Below are positions 34,695 through 47,425 of a DNA stretch of 64,000 nt, in pieces. Made by a program: the position numbers and the translations under genes. The notes below the pieces were generated by a model. That model searched no databases. It was not told the origin of the DNA and saw only the letters and a list, made by a program, of their open reading frames with translations. The first letter of the stretch is position 1. Every line of letters begins with the position of its first letter. Source of the DNA: Phallus indusiatus (lineage: Eukaryota > Basidiomycota > Agaricomycetes > Phallales > Phallaceae); contig JAQFWX010000001.1 in the NCBI GenBank assembly GCA_027605045.1, forward strand, positions 1,798,001 to 1,862,000, read 5' to 3'.

Positions 34695-35499
34695 TGGTGG
34701 AAGAGGGACAGTGGTGACTATAGTTTATCACAGATTTGGACAATGAAAACCTGTTAGACAAGAGAAGTCCATTTCCGCCTTCGGTCGGGGTAATACGAGT
34801 AATAGGTGGAGTCCGGACGCAACGACAGCGCGCTATATAGGAATCGCAACGAACATGTAACATAACAAATAAATGGATGACATGAATTCTCGAAAACGTA
34901 AGTGACACTTTTGCATATGCGTATGAAGAAGCGTTGACAATGAGGTGTCTCAATACAAACGGAGTTGTGTAATGGTGAAACTGTTTTGGTCACGGTGACA
35001 GTTGACGGAACATGGACTCGTGGTGCATCATTCAAGTAGCCATTGTCGGGATATCAAGGGTTTCTTCGATATGCTAAAACTTGCGGAGGCTCAGTCGAAG
35101 GATTTATCATAATCGCGAGATGAGCCCGGGATCTTCAGACTCCTGAATCAGGATTGTCTATTCGCTTGACATGGCAGTGACTGGAATCGAAATAACCGCA
35201 CATACTTAATATTTAATGGTGATCGCGTTAGCCAGACTTCAGTGGCATCACGCCGGAAGCAAATCTGTTTATTTCCTAGATGATATCTCCTTATTTACAA
35301 GAGTACGATCTCCCACACGCAGTCGTTATCCTTTCGCAGTCTAGTTGGCACACTGTCTGCTAACATAGGAGAAAACCTTTCCACTTACTACGAAAGTACT
35401 CGTTAGCTGCATTTGAGGAGTATCACTGATTTAGTGTGTGATATTTGCAAAATACAACAAGCCTTTACTCTTTCAAAGAACCTTTTTTCGATATGTCCT
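34695..35499. other. Intergenic region, F-box-like promoter and TFC4 3' flank
   Basis: 805 bp between two genes on the - strand. Open frames present (for example about 34640-35035 on -) have no family features and overlap the F-box-like start in another frame. I see nothing else convincing. Confidence 0.5.
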
Positions 35500-38400
35500 T
35501 TATATTGACAGCCATTGTCGATAAAGGTCCTTCGCCAGATGTATTGCACCGGTTCCCATGTAAATCAACGAAAGATTGTACGCTGCTTCACGGCTTAATC
35601 CTACATACTTTAAATACCATCAGAATCGTCAAGAAGAATGATATTGAGGAAAAGAAAGCGCACTAAAGGATTTGATTTTCTACTGTCTTCAGTACTTTTT
35701 AAGACACGTTCGTAGTGAATTTTGGCGTAATGAAAAAGGCCTGAGTTGATAAATTTAACGATATCGTTCGAAGTATTTTGAAGGTTCATACCAATTTGAT
35801 GGAAAAGTCTACCAAAATTAAATTCTATCTCGTCCATATTAGTGTCATGCTCGGACCGAATGGCGCGATATTGCGATAAAAAGGCAAGGCTCTGCAGTCA
35901 TGAATATTAGCGACGATCTTCAATGAGAGGAATGTACAGAGACCTCTGCGATCATGTAATGCCGGTTATCAGCCTGACGTTGCATCGCTCTTCCTAAGTA
36001 CGCTATTGCCAAACTTAGGCAAATGACAGGGTCGTTTGGCTGGTACTCATAGGCATGCAATAGATAGACTATATGCTTTTAAGCGGAGAAAATAAACCAT
36101 TAAAATTACTTACATATGGCACTTTGATAGCTCTTGGCAGCGACGCAGAGTTGTCCATAAATACACACAAGGATTGGATTATGTTTGGTGGGTTTATCGG
36201 GAATTGAAGAAGGTCCCGCACTCATGTCTTCGTGATCTTCTTCTTCGTCTTTGTTTCCTTCGTCTATTGCCGTGAGGTGGTAACGTCGCACATGTTGATT
36301 CCATTTGACTTCTTTACCCTCAACTACCGCATGACTAAGCCTCACTTCTCTCGAAAGATGTTTCTGCAAACGGGGATCTATGAAAGCATTCACAGAAAGC
36401 ATCCCACTGGCTAAACAAGCAAGAAGTAATCTTATAGGTCCATTGTTGAATTGATGGCTGTTGATAAGTTTCCTGCACATGGTAACGACCGTGTCGTACG
36501 CTTTGACATGAATAGCGCAAGCTGTAAATCATATTTTCGCCGACGAGTCCACTGCCGTTAAACATTTACGCACCGGCAAGCGCGATACGCAAAGAATCAG
36601 CCATTTCTGGTTCTTGAAATACCACGGATTGCATGGCGTGCCGTAAGACTTCTTCCGCTAGAGGATATTGGTTTCGTTGCGTAAGGAAAAATCCGTACTT
36701 TGTGAACCATTGATATGGAGAAAGCAACAAAAACCTGAGGCACCAACCTTGATGAATAAATGCAGCCAATCATCGAAAGATATGCAGCGAAATTGGGTCA
36801 CTTTGCCTGGCTTTTTTTTGGTCTTCTTTTCATATTCTATTCGAAATATATACGATTAATAGTGACCCAGACTTAGAAGCCAACACGCACCAATTCCTAA
36901 TTCCAGTCGCGAAACCATGTTTTCTTCGGCGTTCTCGCTAACTTTCTTTTGTCCTCGCCTCCAAGCTGGCATACCCCTAAATTCAATCTGTTCGAAATGT
37001 TAAGTCAATTATTTCAAAAAGTTGTTGTTATGTAACCGACACGGGTAGAGGGAAACAAAGGTTTGACTTCACGAAAGCTTTCGACTAGCTTTTCGGCTTC
37101 AACCAACCATGCATCTTCGGCCTGTTTTTCGCCGGCTTCAATTCGCGAGGTCAAAATCTTCAGCTCCTCGAATGCTGCCTTCGTCGCTGCTTCATGTTGA
37201 AGCTCCAAGGCTTGTAACTCTGCTAAAGGCATTCCTCGTTTCACCTTCTTAGCTTTGGCTTTCCCTTTCTCTACAAACAGAGAATCGGATACCGAAGCAG
37301 ATACGTTGACATCTGTAACATGATCATCTCGTATGACACCACGTTTGCGAGCATCGATAACTTGGTTTCGTGAGCATAGGCAGAAGTCGCTAACGCGTGT
37401 ATTTTACCTTCATAGACAAGATTTAGGGCTTTCCTAGGCTCGTCCATGGCCTCATAAAGCTCAGCCAATTTCATCTTTGCTTCAACGTTGTCGGGGTCTC
37501 CAGAAATAACTTGAAAAGGACAAGTGAGATAAATCAGGAGTAGAGTGCAGAGTAAATACACCCTTACTGTGCTGGTAAATTTCGCAAGCTTCCTTGAGAT
37601 ATCCTAGATTACGTTGACATTCAGCCGCTCGAAAGACGACTTCGAAACTACTGGTCTGTTCAGAAACATCGGTCAGTATTTTTCAGAAAGCATTTGAGAA
37701 GCCAATACTTACCGTTTCGTCAGCCGAAAGATCTTCGTAAATTGACAACGCATCTTGGTATAACTGTCGAAAAAACATTGCATCGGCGATCTCCTTGAAA
37801 AGGACTGCATGTTCTTTGATGTCATTTTTGAGAATAACGCTACTGTGCATCTACGTAAATTTTAGTGGAAACTTTCCGGTTCTTTTTACAGTTCAAAATG
37901 TTTACTTTGCCTTCTTCATGATCCCCTAGCATAAACCTTGCAATTGCCAGTCGATGTCGTAAGTTTATGTCTAGTGGATAGTAAACTTTGTCCAAATCAG
38001 AGCTATCTTGACGAATATAACCCGGTGTGTCAAACTCTCTGTCATCGCTCTCGTTATCCCAAAAACGTTGATCCATCCGACCTTGTAACCAGCGTGTACC
38101 TCGCCGGACTGTGTGTATAGCCTTCTCAGGATTGTGAACCGAATTGTAGAAGTCTGCAAGCACGATAATGTGCATTTGATTGAATCCTCCTCCCGGTATT
38201 TCATCTCCAGCTGAATCCAAAGCCTGTCCACTTGGGTAGTTTGTCTGATAAAAATCGAAGGCATTCTGATAAAGTTCAAGGCCAAAAGGAATTTCAGATA
38301 ATTCCACAAGGACAGGACGAAGCTCTTCCAAAGCTCCAACGTCATGAGGATACCGCTTTAAAATGGAAAGTAAAGAACTTTTGGCAGTTCGTACGTCGCC

Positions 38401-39337
38401 GAGCTCCTTGGCGACGGCAGCGCGTTCCCATTGAGCATTAACATCGTGGGGACTTAGGCTGCATGCTTTGCGGAAACAATATAATGCTTGCTGGAAATAT
38501 CCAAATTCCCTGTCAAGTTTTTTTTAGAAAGAGCACCATTGTCTGATGTTGAATATTACTTGGACTGTTTTCCCAGAGCGGTCCATTTGTCCACATCATG
38601 GAAAAGATGTGCACCAATGATGTTTAATTTTAAGGCTTTCTCTGGCTGGCCTAAATCTGCGTAACATAATGCTAGAGTGGTCCATGAAGAAGACTCTCGA
38701 GGTTCGATCCTAATAACTTCTTCCATCAAACGAATTGTTTCTGGTATGTTTTGCGAAACATATGCAGCATTTGCGTCCCCAATCAAGGACCTCACTTGTT
38801 GGGACAATATGGGCTGATCCCTTGGACCTTGCTTCAAGACAGTGAAAAGAAATTATGAGCATCTGTATTAACAGTATTTCTGAATCACATACACGTCGCC
38901 TCCGTTTCCCTATTCCAGATGTACTTCTCAATTCTGCATGTAGATCGAAGCCTTCGACCTCCCCAATAGATATGTCCCATATAGAACTTGAGGCATTATT
39001 TTTCGATTTACCTTCTTTGATATTGTGAATGAGACGACTTGGTGCACCTTCGTTAGTACATACACGAAGATTACAGGGCAACCGGAATTTACTCAAAATC
39101 GCCTTCAATTGCGTTTTCGACGCTGTCGTTGGGCTTTGTTTGTTCCTCATCTTCACTCAATTCATATTGACTCTCCTCTTCAGAAGATGAATCCGGTTGA
39201 TCCCCTCGGTGCGTTCTTAGATGAATACAGAATACAATCCACCGTACCATAAACTCACAGCTATCATTGTCGTTTTCTTCTTCCCACTCCTCGGCTTCTT
39301 CGTAGTTATCAAATTCAGTCTCACGATTACTGGCCAT
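35500..39337 (-). CDS. TFC4: TFIIIC TPR subunit (Tfc4/Sfc4/TFIIIC102)
   Basis: This long multi-exon gene runs from ATG 39337 (MASNRETEFDNYEEAEEWEE, acidic) to TAA at 35500. Tetratricopeptide repeats appear throughout, for example SWTTLALCYADLGQPEKALK, AKMKLAELYEAMDEPRKALN and VLADFYNSVHNPEKAIHTV. A Lys/Glu-rich helical spacer follows near 37000-37240. The last exon encodes GLSREAAYNLSLIYMGTGAI and LAKDLYRQWLSI, the conserved end of the family. The protein is the scaffold of tau-A that recruits TFIIIB for RNA polymerase III transcription. The RRRRV stretch early on could be a nuclear signal. It shares a 137-bp divergent promoter with the V-ATPase gene. Confidence 0.88.
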
Positions 39338-39474
39338 TTTTATCTTTGGGGAACATTCGAGTGACTCCAGGATGCATCGGTGGAAGACTAAAGCGGAACT
39401 AGGCCGAATTACTTACATCAGCAAGTACAGGCGGAGTCTTTTCCGTTCCATCGACACCCCTGCCAGTAGCAACA

Positions 39475-40270
39475 ATGTCTACTTGTCCACCGTATGCACC
39501 GTTTTTTGGCTTCGCTGGAGTTAGTTCTGCGGTATGTCTCAATCATCATTCTCTAGTCTTGGATAGGTATTCATAAAAAGCAGATGGTGTTCAGCAGTAC
39601 GTCAAGTCTCTGTCATGCTCACAAGACTAGTTAACGCCGCCTTTCAGCTATTGGGGCTGCGTATGGGACATCCAAGTCGGGCATAGGAATCGCAGGAGTG
39701 GGTCAATTTAAGCCAGAGCTAGTCATGAAAGTATGGACTTCATTTTAATGGTAATACGAAGTGACCCATTGTAGTAAACAGAGTCTAATACCTGTGGTTA
39801 TGTCCGGTATTATAGCCGTTTACGGCTTGGTAGTATCGGTTTTGATAGCTGGTGGACGTAGGTTACTCATATCCTCGAGGTCCTGAGATTAATATTGACT
39901 ATTTCAGTTGATCCTCAAAACGAGTATTCTCTTTATGCTGGTTCCATCCACTTGGCTGCCGGGTTGGCATGCGGAATTACGGGACTAGCCGCGGGTTATG
40001 CAATAGGCATAGTTGGAGATTCGGTAAATTCTTAAAAGATGCTTGCAAATACAGTACCCGCTAAGAAGACTGTTTTAGTGCGTCCGTGCTTACCTCAATG
40101 AGTCCAAAGTCTTCGTAACTATGATCCTCATTCTAATTTTTGCCGAAGTTTTGGGTCTATATGGGTACGTTATACAAGTCGAACCTCGTCGACTATTGAC
40201 TAATCATGGTAGTCTCATCGTCGCATTGCTATTAAACGTTCGAGCGAGCGATGAAATTTCTTGCTCTTGA
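39475..40270 (+). CDS. VMA11: V-type ATPase proteolipid subunit c' (Vma11-like)
   Basis: Seven exons: 39475-39531, 39584-39596 (13 bp), 39648-39730, 39782-39857, 39908-40023, 40079-40164 and 40213-40270. The protein (about 162 residues) has four membrane helices, [20 protein letters not shown] at the start, [20 protein letters not shown] as loop, and the proton-binding Glu in [20 protein letters not shown]. It belongs to the V0 rotor ring that acidifies vacuoles. It is assigned to c' rather than c because of [10 protein letters not shown] and [18 protein letters not shown], which match Vma11; c has CATCVLRPDL there. The 13-bp exon 2 (MVFS plus one base) is needed for frame. Confidence 0.88.
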
Positions 40271-40430
40271 TCACAGGACATTTTCAACAATTAGACAGCT
40301 AATCTAAGTAACCAGTAGCCTTTTTTGCATCATAAAAACGCGTAACTTGTAATAAACTGAAAATTACATTGCAATTGCTTCAAGGAGCGATATGCGGAAA
40401 CAATATCCTATATCCATCATCGACCTTCGC

Positions 40431-41220
40431 TTACGCCCGAACTCGTTCTCGACTCGGACTTTCGGCCTTACTGAAGCCATGATTATGACCCGATCTTACA
40501 GAAGAACCAGAATTTGATTCAGAATCAGAATCTTCAGAGGTAAGAGTTCCAGAACTTGACTCTGAGTCTGATGAAGCTGTCGAGGTACTGACATCCGATG
40601 GAGAGGATGATCTGAGAAGGTTTGAGCATTTAGCTAGACAAAATATTTCAGAATTTCCACTAACCTCTTTCGTCTTTTTTTGGGGGGTGAGTCTGACTCG
40701 GAATCCACAGTCCTTCTTCGTTGTCGTTGTCGTTCTTCAAGAATCTTGTTGGCGGTCCCGGATCTGTATTCGTAATAAGTATAAGCAATCACTCGAGAAA
40801 CGTAGACATACTTTGTCCTGAATTCATCCGGTAGCTCGATACTTGGCCCGCCGCTTTTCTTTAGTTTCGATAAGACGCTGGGTTTTTCCAGCTGTTCTGT
40901 TCGTGATGGACGAGAAACGTAGGGTTGTGCACCTTTACACTCATAGATAAAATGCCCTAGTTTTATAAATATTATTAGAACATCAAGAGGCTCATCACAA
41001 GATTCATTATGCTCACCCTTTCCCAAGCATTTTTGACAGACAGTATTGGCAGTGGCGGAAGGGTTGTTGGTGCCTGTTCCGAGTCATGTTGATCAAACAG
41101 AGAAATTTGAGTGAGGCATTATAGAATTTAATTTATACCTCGTCTGCATACAATGATATATGAGATTGAGCTCCGAGACATCAAGTAGATTACATACCTA
41201 TGTGGTGCAAACTTGGACAT
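40431..41220 (-). CDS. CCHC zinc-knuckle protein, ZCCHC10 family
   Basis: Exons: 41220-41198, 41143-41139 (5 bp), 41073-41017, 40956 to about 40812, about 40765-40663 and about 40613-40431. Joined, the start is MSKFAPHRRGTNNPSATANT, followed by VCQKCLGKGHFIYECKG, one CX2CX4HX4C zinc knuckle, then PYVSRPSRTEQLEKP. This order matches the ZCCHC10-like family of fungi and animals. The middle is basic (SPPKKRRKR, a likely nuclear signal) and the end is a Ser/Asp/Glu-rich tail. Zinc knuckles of this type usually bind RNA; the role in fungi is not known to me. Without the 5-bp exon the N-terminus loses frame. Confidence 0.8.
41139..41143 (-). other. 5-nt microexon ACGAG
   Basis: Flanked on the - strand by TATGCAG| and |GTATAAA, between introns of 54 and 65 bp. 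It provides the last base of one Arg codon, a full Arg codon and the first base of Gly in HRRGTNN. The family N-terminus needs exactly this join. Confidence 0.7.
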
Positions 41221-41316
41221 AATCAGGTGGCGAGTATTAGATTCGGAGTCCGCTGACAAAGCCCAGGCTAAAGCTTTCCTGTCAAGCTTCAAGTGGATCT
41301 CGGATTCGTACAAAAA

Positions 41317-42113
41317 ATGATATCTCGAACGATTAGAGTTCATGATTATCTCCGAAAGTTCTCCAGCTCGATACCGAAATTTGGCCATCCATGCTATATA
41401 GGCCGCACGCCAATCCCAATACCACCCTCAGTCACTCTGGTTCAGAGACCGGATGCATTGCAAGTAACCGGACCTCTTGGAACAGCGGACATTCCCCTCA
41501 AACATTACATGCAGCTCAGTTGCAAAGATATGACTTTATCTTCTGCACCGTCAAATAAAGGAAAAGAGAAAGAGCCGATCGCGGGGCCAAACCCGACTTT
41601 GCATTTGACGGTCCAGAATGCTAATTTACGAGAACAACGGTCCATGTGGGGTCTCACACGGACGCTTATTTCGAACACGATAATTGGAATGACGAAAGGT
41701 TTCGTTTATCCGCTCTTTTTGGTCGGCGTTGGATACCGCGCGGCTTTGGAACCGGATCCTCGTCCGAGTGCTATAATAGAGAAGGAAGGAGGTATACCAA
41801 AGGAAGCCATGCGATTAAACCTCAAGCTCGGTTTTGCAAAAGCAACTTCAGTTTATGTTCCTATTCCTCCGAATATTAAAGTAGAAGTGCCAAACCCAAC
41901 ACGAATTATGCTGTTCGGCACGGACAAGCAGAAGCTAGGTTTATTCGCTGCTAAAATCCGCAATTTACGAAAGCCTGAGCCGTACAAAGGAAAAGTAAGT
42001 TTTCTATACAACTCTATACAACTTTACTAGAATGCTCAGTTTTTGTAACATATGTTCAGGGTATTTTTGTGGGTTCTGAAGTCATAAGAATCAAAGCGGT
42101 CAAAAAGAAGTAA
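41317..42113 (+). CDS. MRPL6: Mitochondrial large-subunit ribosomal protein uL6m
   Basis: Two exons: 41317-41994 and 42060-42113. The presequence (MISRTIRVHDYLRKFSSSIP) targets mitochondria. The L6 fold follows: IGRTPIPIPPSVTLVQRPDA, LREQRSMWGLTRTLISNTII and GMTKGFVYPLFLVGVGYRAA, then the rRNA-binding end PEPYKGKGIFVGSEVIRIKA. It is part of the mitoribosome large subunit near the factor-binding region. The ATG at 41317 is the first in frame with presequence character. It is divergent from the zinc-knuckle gene, with 96 bp between starts. Confidence 0.92.
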
Positions 42114-42189
42114 AGTACTATAAAGTAATTCTCCGAGCAATTTTGTCGTGTTGCGCGAGCGGTCTAAGTTGTCTAAAAACTATTATACG

Positions 42190-44483
42190 TTAAACGCATA
42201 TGTAATAATTATAAGGATGATGATTTAGATGGTCCCGCCCACCGAAGCCATAGTCTGCGGCATAATTTAGCTTTGCTACGTTAGTTGTCAAGATGGGGAC
42301 GTTACCCACAAATGGTGATGCGGTTGGACCATCTAAAATAGCCATTTCCTCAGCGGAGAACGGCATGTGAGGGATAATAAACACGCGAATGGGAATCAAA
42401 AGCATGATGATAACGGGAAACCCGATTGCGGCTACAAACTATTCATTTCAAATCTACTTGGAATTTTGTGTCACGTACCGACAGTTTGCACGATTGCCAT
42501 AGTTACACCAAACCCGATCAGCTCGATAGTCGTGAAGAGGATAATGCGAGACTTCCTGACACGGCGTAAGGGCTCGTAGCTTGGTGTTAAAGTGTTGTCA
42601 CGAGCCAGATACACGAGTTTTTTGGTAATTCCATTCGTGCTTAGGGCATCAAGACCCATATACCAGCTGTGACAAGGATCAGCAGTAAATACGCGATTAA
42701 AGAATAAAGTACAGACAAAAGACCTGCCAGTACGCCTGGAAACGGGAAGTTAACTAAGTTCAGCAGTAGGGATACGCCGTACCTCTTGGAATCAACCCCA
42801 GTGCTCGCAAAAACGGACCTGTGAGCAAAACCAAACATAAGGCACCTTGTGTTAAGTTCGAAACCCGCTGTTCGATAACGGCGACCGGAACTTCCGTGCT
42901 TGCTAGGTGATATCCTTCCTCGAATGTTGGAGGTATATGAGAGTCCTGGATTGTTGAACTTGTGCCATGGATGGGTGTCACTGTTCCGCTCTGGATCAAG
43001 GTTCCTTTTTCTTCCAAACTGGTGAGCCTAGACGTTCTTTCTAAAACAACTAAAGATCGAGTATGAATAGGCGCCTGGGGTATGAGACCTGAATAATGCT
43101 GATATTTCAAAATGTGATAATGTGATTGGAAAAAAACAGCGATACCATTGGGAGCGGGGATACCGAGGATACCGGCAATAAACGTGGTGAGCCCAAGGAG
43201 AAAGAAGTCATAATGAAACCCTGGAGGCTTTCTAAGGGGGAAATTGGAGCTTTGGGCTATCAAAGACTGGGAAAATTTCAAATGATTTCAGTCACGTCGA
43301 AATAAAAAATAAAACTTACAGAGACATTGTGATCGAAAAAGAATAACACCCACAAAGCTAATCCGAAGGGAAAGGCAATCCCGACCCATCTGGCTTCCAG
43401 TTTCCAGAACTGAACAAGCCAAGCTCTCCCTCCTGCGGCTTGAAAGGCACTGCCAACCGGTAAGGTTTCGGGATTAGATTCATTAAGACGACCCCAATAT
43501 GCCAACGCTGAAACGACTACGATGGACACGGGCATACCATAATCCGCGAAAACACGCCGTACATGTCGATGAAACAGTGGTGATACAGAGAGCACCCGAA
43601 ATACAACAGCAAGGAAGAGCATGAGCAAGGCAAGTATGACTGAGACATACGCGCTGGATAGTGAGGTAGAATTAAATTGACGGATGAGCACTTGCACACC
43701 GTATTGAAGGTATACCTAAACACGTAAGGATCCGGATAGTGAAAGCTAGACAAACCTACCCAAGAGACGAAGAAGCCAAAAGTATCGCAAGAAAACAAAG
43801 TAACATATCTAAGTAGATTGCACCCTAAATGACGTTAGATCATGAAACGGCGTGTGGAAGAGGTTCAATTGTACAGTTTAAAGCAGCGGTGATCCAATGA
43901 AATATTGCGGCCCACATATAAACCCAACCGACAAATTGCAAATAATTGGGACCACCAGGATGATTAGCTACAACATCAAATATTGTTTTATTTAGGACGG
44001 TGATGGGTCCTAAAGGGAACAAGTTAAAAGTGCCCGGCATACGGTACATATATGCGTACCAGTAACACCAGCTATACAAAGTGGCTGAGCGCCGAATATA
44101 GAAAACACCGCAGATGCCATGAAGGAAGATAACAAAATCTCAGCAACTCCGTACTGGTGGGTGGTCTCAATGAGATCAAGGGAGAATGCAATACCGGGAA
44201 AGATGCTTGACAAAGTATTTCAATTCGACAATTAGGGAACAGCGAGGAAGGCGTACTTGGAGAAAAAGGTCAAAGCAGTTGCAGGTAAAACGCGATAATT
44301 CCAAGCATCGATCCAATCGGAAGCATAGTAAGGAGCCCTTGTCTTGATATCTCGAAGAATGCCTTGGAAAGGACGTATCGATGCAATAGACTTCAAGTTT
44401 CGTTTGAGAAACGAATTGCGTGTCGAGGCATGGGATTGTGGATCGGGGGGTTTACCCTGGGCTGCGTCAATCTTATCCATCAT
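42190..44483 (-). CDS. BOR1: Bicarbonate-transporter-family anion exporter (BOR1-like)
   Basis: It starts ATG 44483 and is multi-exon. An N-terminal cytosolic tail (IASIRPFQGILRDIKTRAPY) leads into 10-12 membrane spans, with family blocks YRVLPATALTFFSKYAF, FGAQPLCIAGVTG, DYDFFLLGLTTFIAGILGIP-like, PAPNGIAVFFQSH and LTQGALCLVLL. The C-terminus FSAEEMAILDGPTASPF is typical of BOR1/SLC4-type exporters. Yeast Bor1 exports borate across the plasma membrane; the substrate here is inferred from family. The 3' end is only 76 bp from uL6m. Confidence 0.87.
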
Positions 44484-44640
44484 CGTGGCAATCAGAAGAA
44501 GAAACCGTTAGTTTCCTCTCCTCGCTGTCGCCAGCGTCTTTGAAAAAAATGTTTGCCGTTCAAATGGCACATTAAGCATCCGTGTGCTTCGTATACATTT
44601 ACATTTATATTACGTAAGAAAAAGCTATGCCGTCATCATC

Positions 44641-47189
44641 TTACAGTTTGGCTTTGGCTTCCGCCGCAACGGCACGCTCCAACATTTCTTTGGTTTCCGT
44701 TGCGGCTTCTGCAAGGTAATGCCGCAGTTCGGCACTGTCTGATTTCATGCTTGTTATCGTCCAGCGCAAATAATTATCACCGATGGCATACGACAATCCA
44801 TAGCCGTCTGGTACCACTGTCGTCATATCTCAGGAATGTCAGAAGTTAGAAGAAAGGGTGTCGGTGTCTTACCTTCTCCGTAGCCCCAGCCGTCCACAAA
44901 AGGAGATGATAATTGGGATGTTGATAACTCCCAGTGATTTGTCTTTGAGTAAGACTCGTCTTCATATATTTTTGGTAGCAATTCCCCTTCACGAATGAGC
45001 TTCTTCAGTCCAAATAAATGTCGGTCCACTCCTTGTCCATCAGCTGCCCAGGATGCGTATTGAAGGTGTCGTTTCATTGCTTTGCGAAAAAGTGCGGCTC
45101 GATGAATATCCTACAAGGGCAACGTCAACAGAAACACAACATTGACATATAGCACCTACTGTTTGGTGAGTATTTAACATGGCCTCTGCCCATTCTTTAC
45201 TCTCGTTGCTGGCCGATCGAATAACCTCCGTCCTTCCAAATTGATATTTCCTCGTTTGGCAACTTTCATAGCACACACCGGGGCGGTTATAGAGCTATAT
45301 CAACTCATGGTTTTTAGAATAAAAATGCGCTCAGAAAAATGATTTGGGAACCTTGTGGAAGGCCAATTGTTTAACGAGCTGCACCCATGCATCAGGTGAG
45401 GCATTAAATTTTTTGATGGTCTCCTTTCCATACCCTTCGTAATGCAACACCTTTGCTGTTTCAGCGCACAGAAATATGTCGCTATTAAAAACTTACTAAA
45501 AGGTTGTGTTTGCCGACCAGTTCGTCAAAATTCCTTTCTGCTTGGGATATATGTTGCTCAACAGCGGAGTTCAGTTCGAACCGCAACGCCTTAGGCGTTG
45601 GTAGTTGTCGAACACTTGTTTTATGGTCAGTCGTATTTCTTGCTACAGACGCGAGTATGAATTCCTACGGCCCATTTAACCTTTCATTCCGGAGAACGCC
45701 ATGCAAAACTCACATTTAGACGCAATGTCGGTGTTCCATCCATGCATGAATGTTCGCCTACGAAAAATGAATTAATTATTGAATTTGTACAAGAAAAGGG
45801 AGACGCACCGATGAACCCAGAACGACCATTATCAAAAACAATTACTGTATACCGCGTGTTCAAGATTACAGACCACAGATCTCTACTTTTGAACGCACAT
45901 TGATGTTTATCATAAAATCTATTTCTACCATCCCCGACCCAGCATTGCCAGGAAATATCTTCACGCGTGACAGGGGTTTTATCATCGAGAGCGACAACAA
46001 TGATAGAAGATTCTATGCGCTCCAGAGATGCAGCATTCAAAGGAGAGGCGGCAATAAGTGCTTGACGTGCCTAATACGACAATCGTCAATGTGGTTAGAC
46101 CAGGGCAGAGTAAAGTAAGGTGAACGAACGTCGGCCCAAATATCGCGATTTTCACCTGTGAGTGCACCAACGGGTATGGCTTTATCCTTCCCAGCAAGTT
46201 CTATCACTTTGTTGACTTGACTAGTGCACCATCAAACTATGAGAGAACATATATCTGAATGCACATACGCTTCAAGTTCGGCCGTGCTAAGTAATTGTCC
46301 ATCTTCAACAATAGAAACTTCAAAAAATTGGTTTTTCCGAATGAACACAATATGTTGGTTGTTTCGATAATCAAATTTTTTTGCAGTGTCTGATGGTTTC
46401 ACGGGATACCGACAAGAGTTGAACCTAGAGGAAGATGAGGTATAGTGGGTATAGTCCGGAAACAAAAAAACATACATCCACTTGTATGAAGACATGGCAA
46501 TCGGAATATTGCGTACTTTTTCGGGCTCTAGCTGTTGACTGCTTCATTTGTCAATATCGTCCGATAAATAAAGTATACTTTACTCACGTTTCTACCATTT
46601 CTCTGAAGGAAAGAAGAGCCTTAAGGAGAGAAGCCGCTCGTTTCGCCGGTGTTTTGATGTTCTTGTCGTTCACATGGACATAGAAATAACTCACATTGAC
46701 TACGACCGGATCTCTGTAACCCATGTACGCCGAGTCGTTCCACCAATCGATGAGCCAGTTTCCTCTGTCGGGCTCAGCAGCACGGGCTTCTAGCCTGTGC
46801 TGAAGTTCTTTGCCCTGCTCGGAGGTGATGAACTCTTCAACAATCTTTTTCGTTTTGGCATATGCCTCTTTTGTCACATGAGGCTCGACTGTCTCGAGAT
46901 ACTTTATGGCCGTCGAGGAGAGAGATGGAACGGGCAAGCGAGGAAGTGACTTCTCGTAACGAAGCATAGGCCCGACCGAAGTATCAGCCACATAACTTGG
47001 TGGTAGATCATTGGTGCCGTTCTTGCGCTGTGGCATTGACGATGAGATTGTGCGCTGTGGCGCCATTGACAGTCGTAGATGCGACTGTATTGAATTTATT
47101 AAAAAAATGAGTGGACCGCACCTATATACATAGCATCTACGCACCCTATGAGATAGTCGTTGTCCAACCGTTGACAACTTCTTGTACAT
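44641..47189 (-). CDS. CAT2: Carnitine O-acetyltransferase, peroxisomal and mitochondrial
   Basis: This is a choline/carnitine acyltransferase family enzyme that transfers acetyl groups between CoA and carnitine. Landmarks are LPRLPVPSLSSTAIKYLETV at the N-terminus, LIDWWNDSAYMGYRDPVVVN, catalytic His in GEHSCMDGTPTLRLN (about 45750) and the acyl-site QTRKYQFGRTEVIRSAS. The protein ends in AKL, a PTS1 peroxisomal signal. Two in-frame starts exist. ATG 47066 gives MAPQRTISSS. ATG 47189 adds a basic, acid-free leader. A 60-bp GTGCGT...ACAG intron lies in that leader; spliced or not, frame is kept. This parallels yeast CAT2, whose two starts give mitochondrial and peroxisomal forms. Exon edges inside are approximate. 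Confidence 0.9.
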
Positions 47190-47425
47190 CAATACTTCGC
47201 TACCGACAGTACTCAGTCTTCCTGGCCTTCTTGCTTCTTTTTTGATAAATGGTGGGTATGGGCTTTTTTCTCACTGCGACTATATATCACATTTTCACGT
47301 GATAAGAAAGCATTCACACGACAATTTATCTCGCAAACAAGGCCCTGGCTCTACATATTTGTCTGACTGTTAATCCAATTACATGGTTTTTTTTTATTTA
47401 CCTACTAGTACTAAATAGAATAAGA

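Noticed and set aside
34639..35035. Two overlapping - strand frames upstream of the F-box-like gene
   Set aside because: Cys/Ser-rich with no family resemblance and in a different frame from the F-box-like start; more likely leader or promoter DNA.
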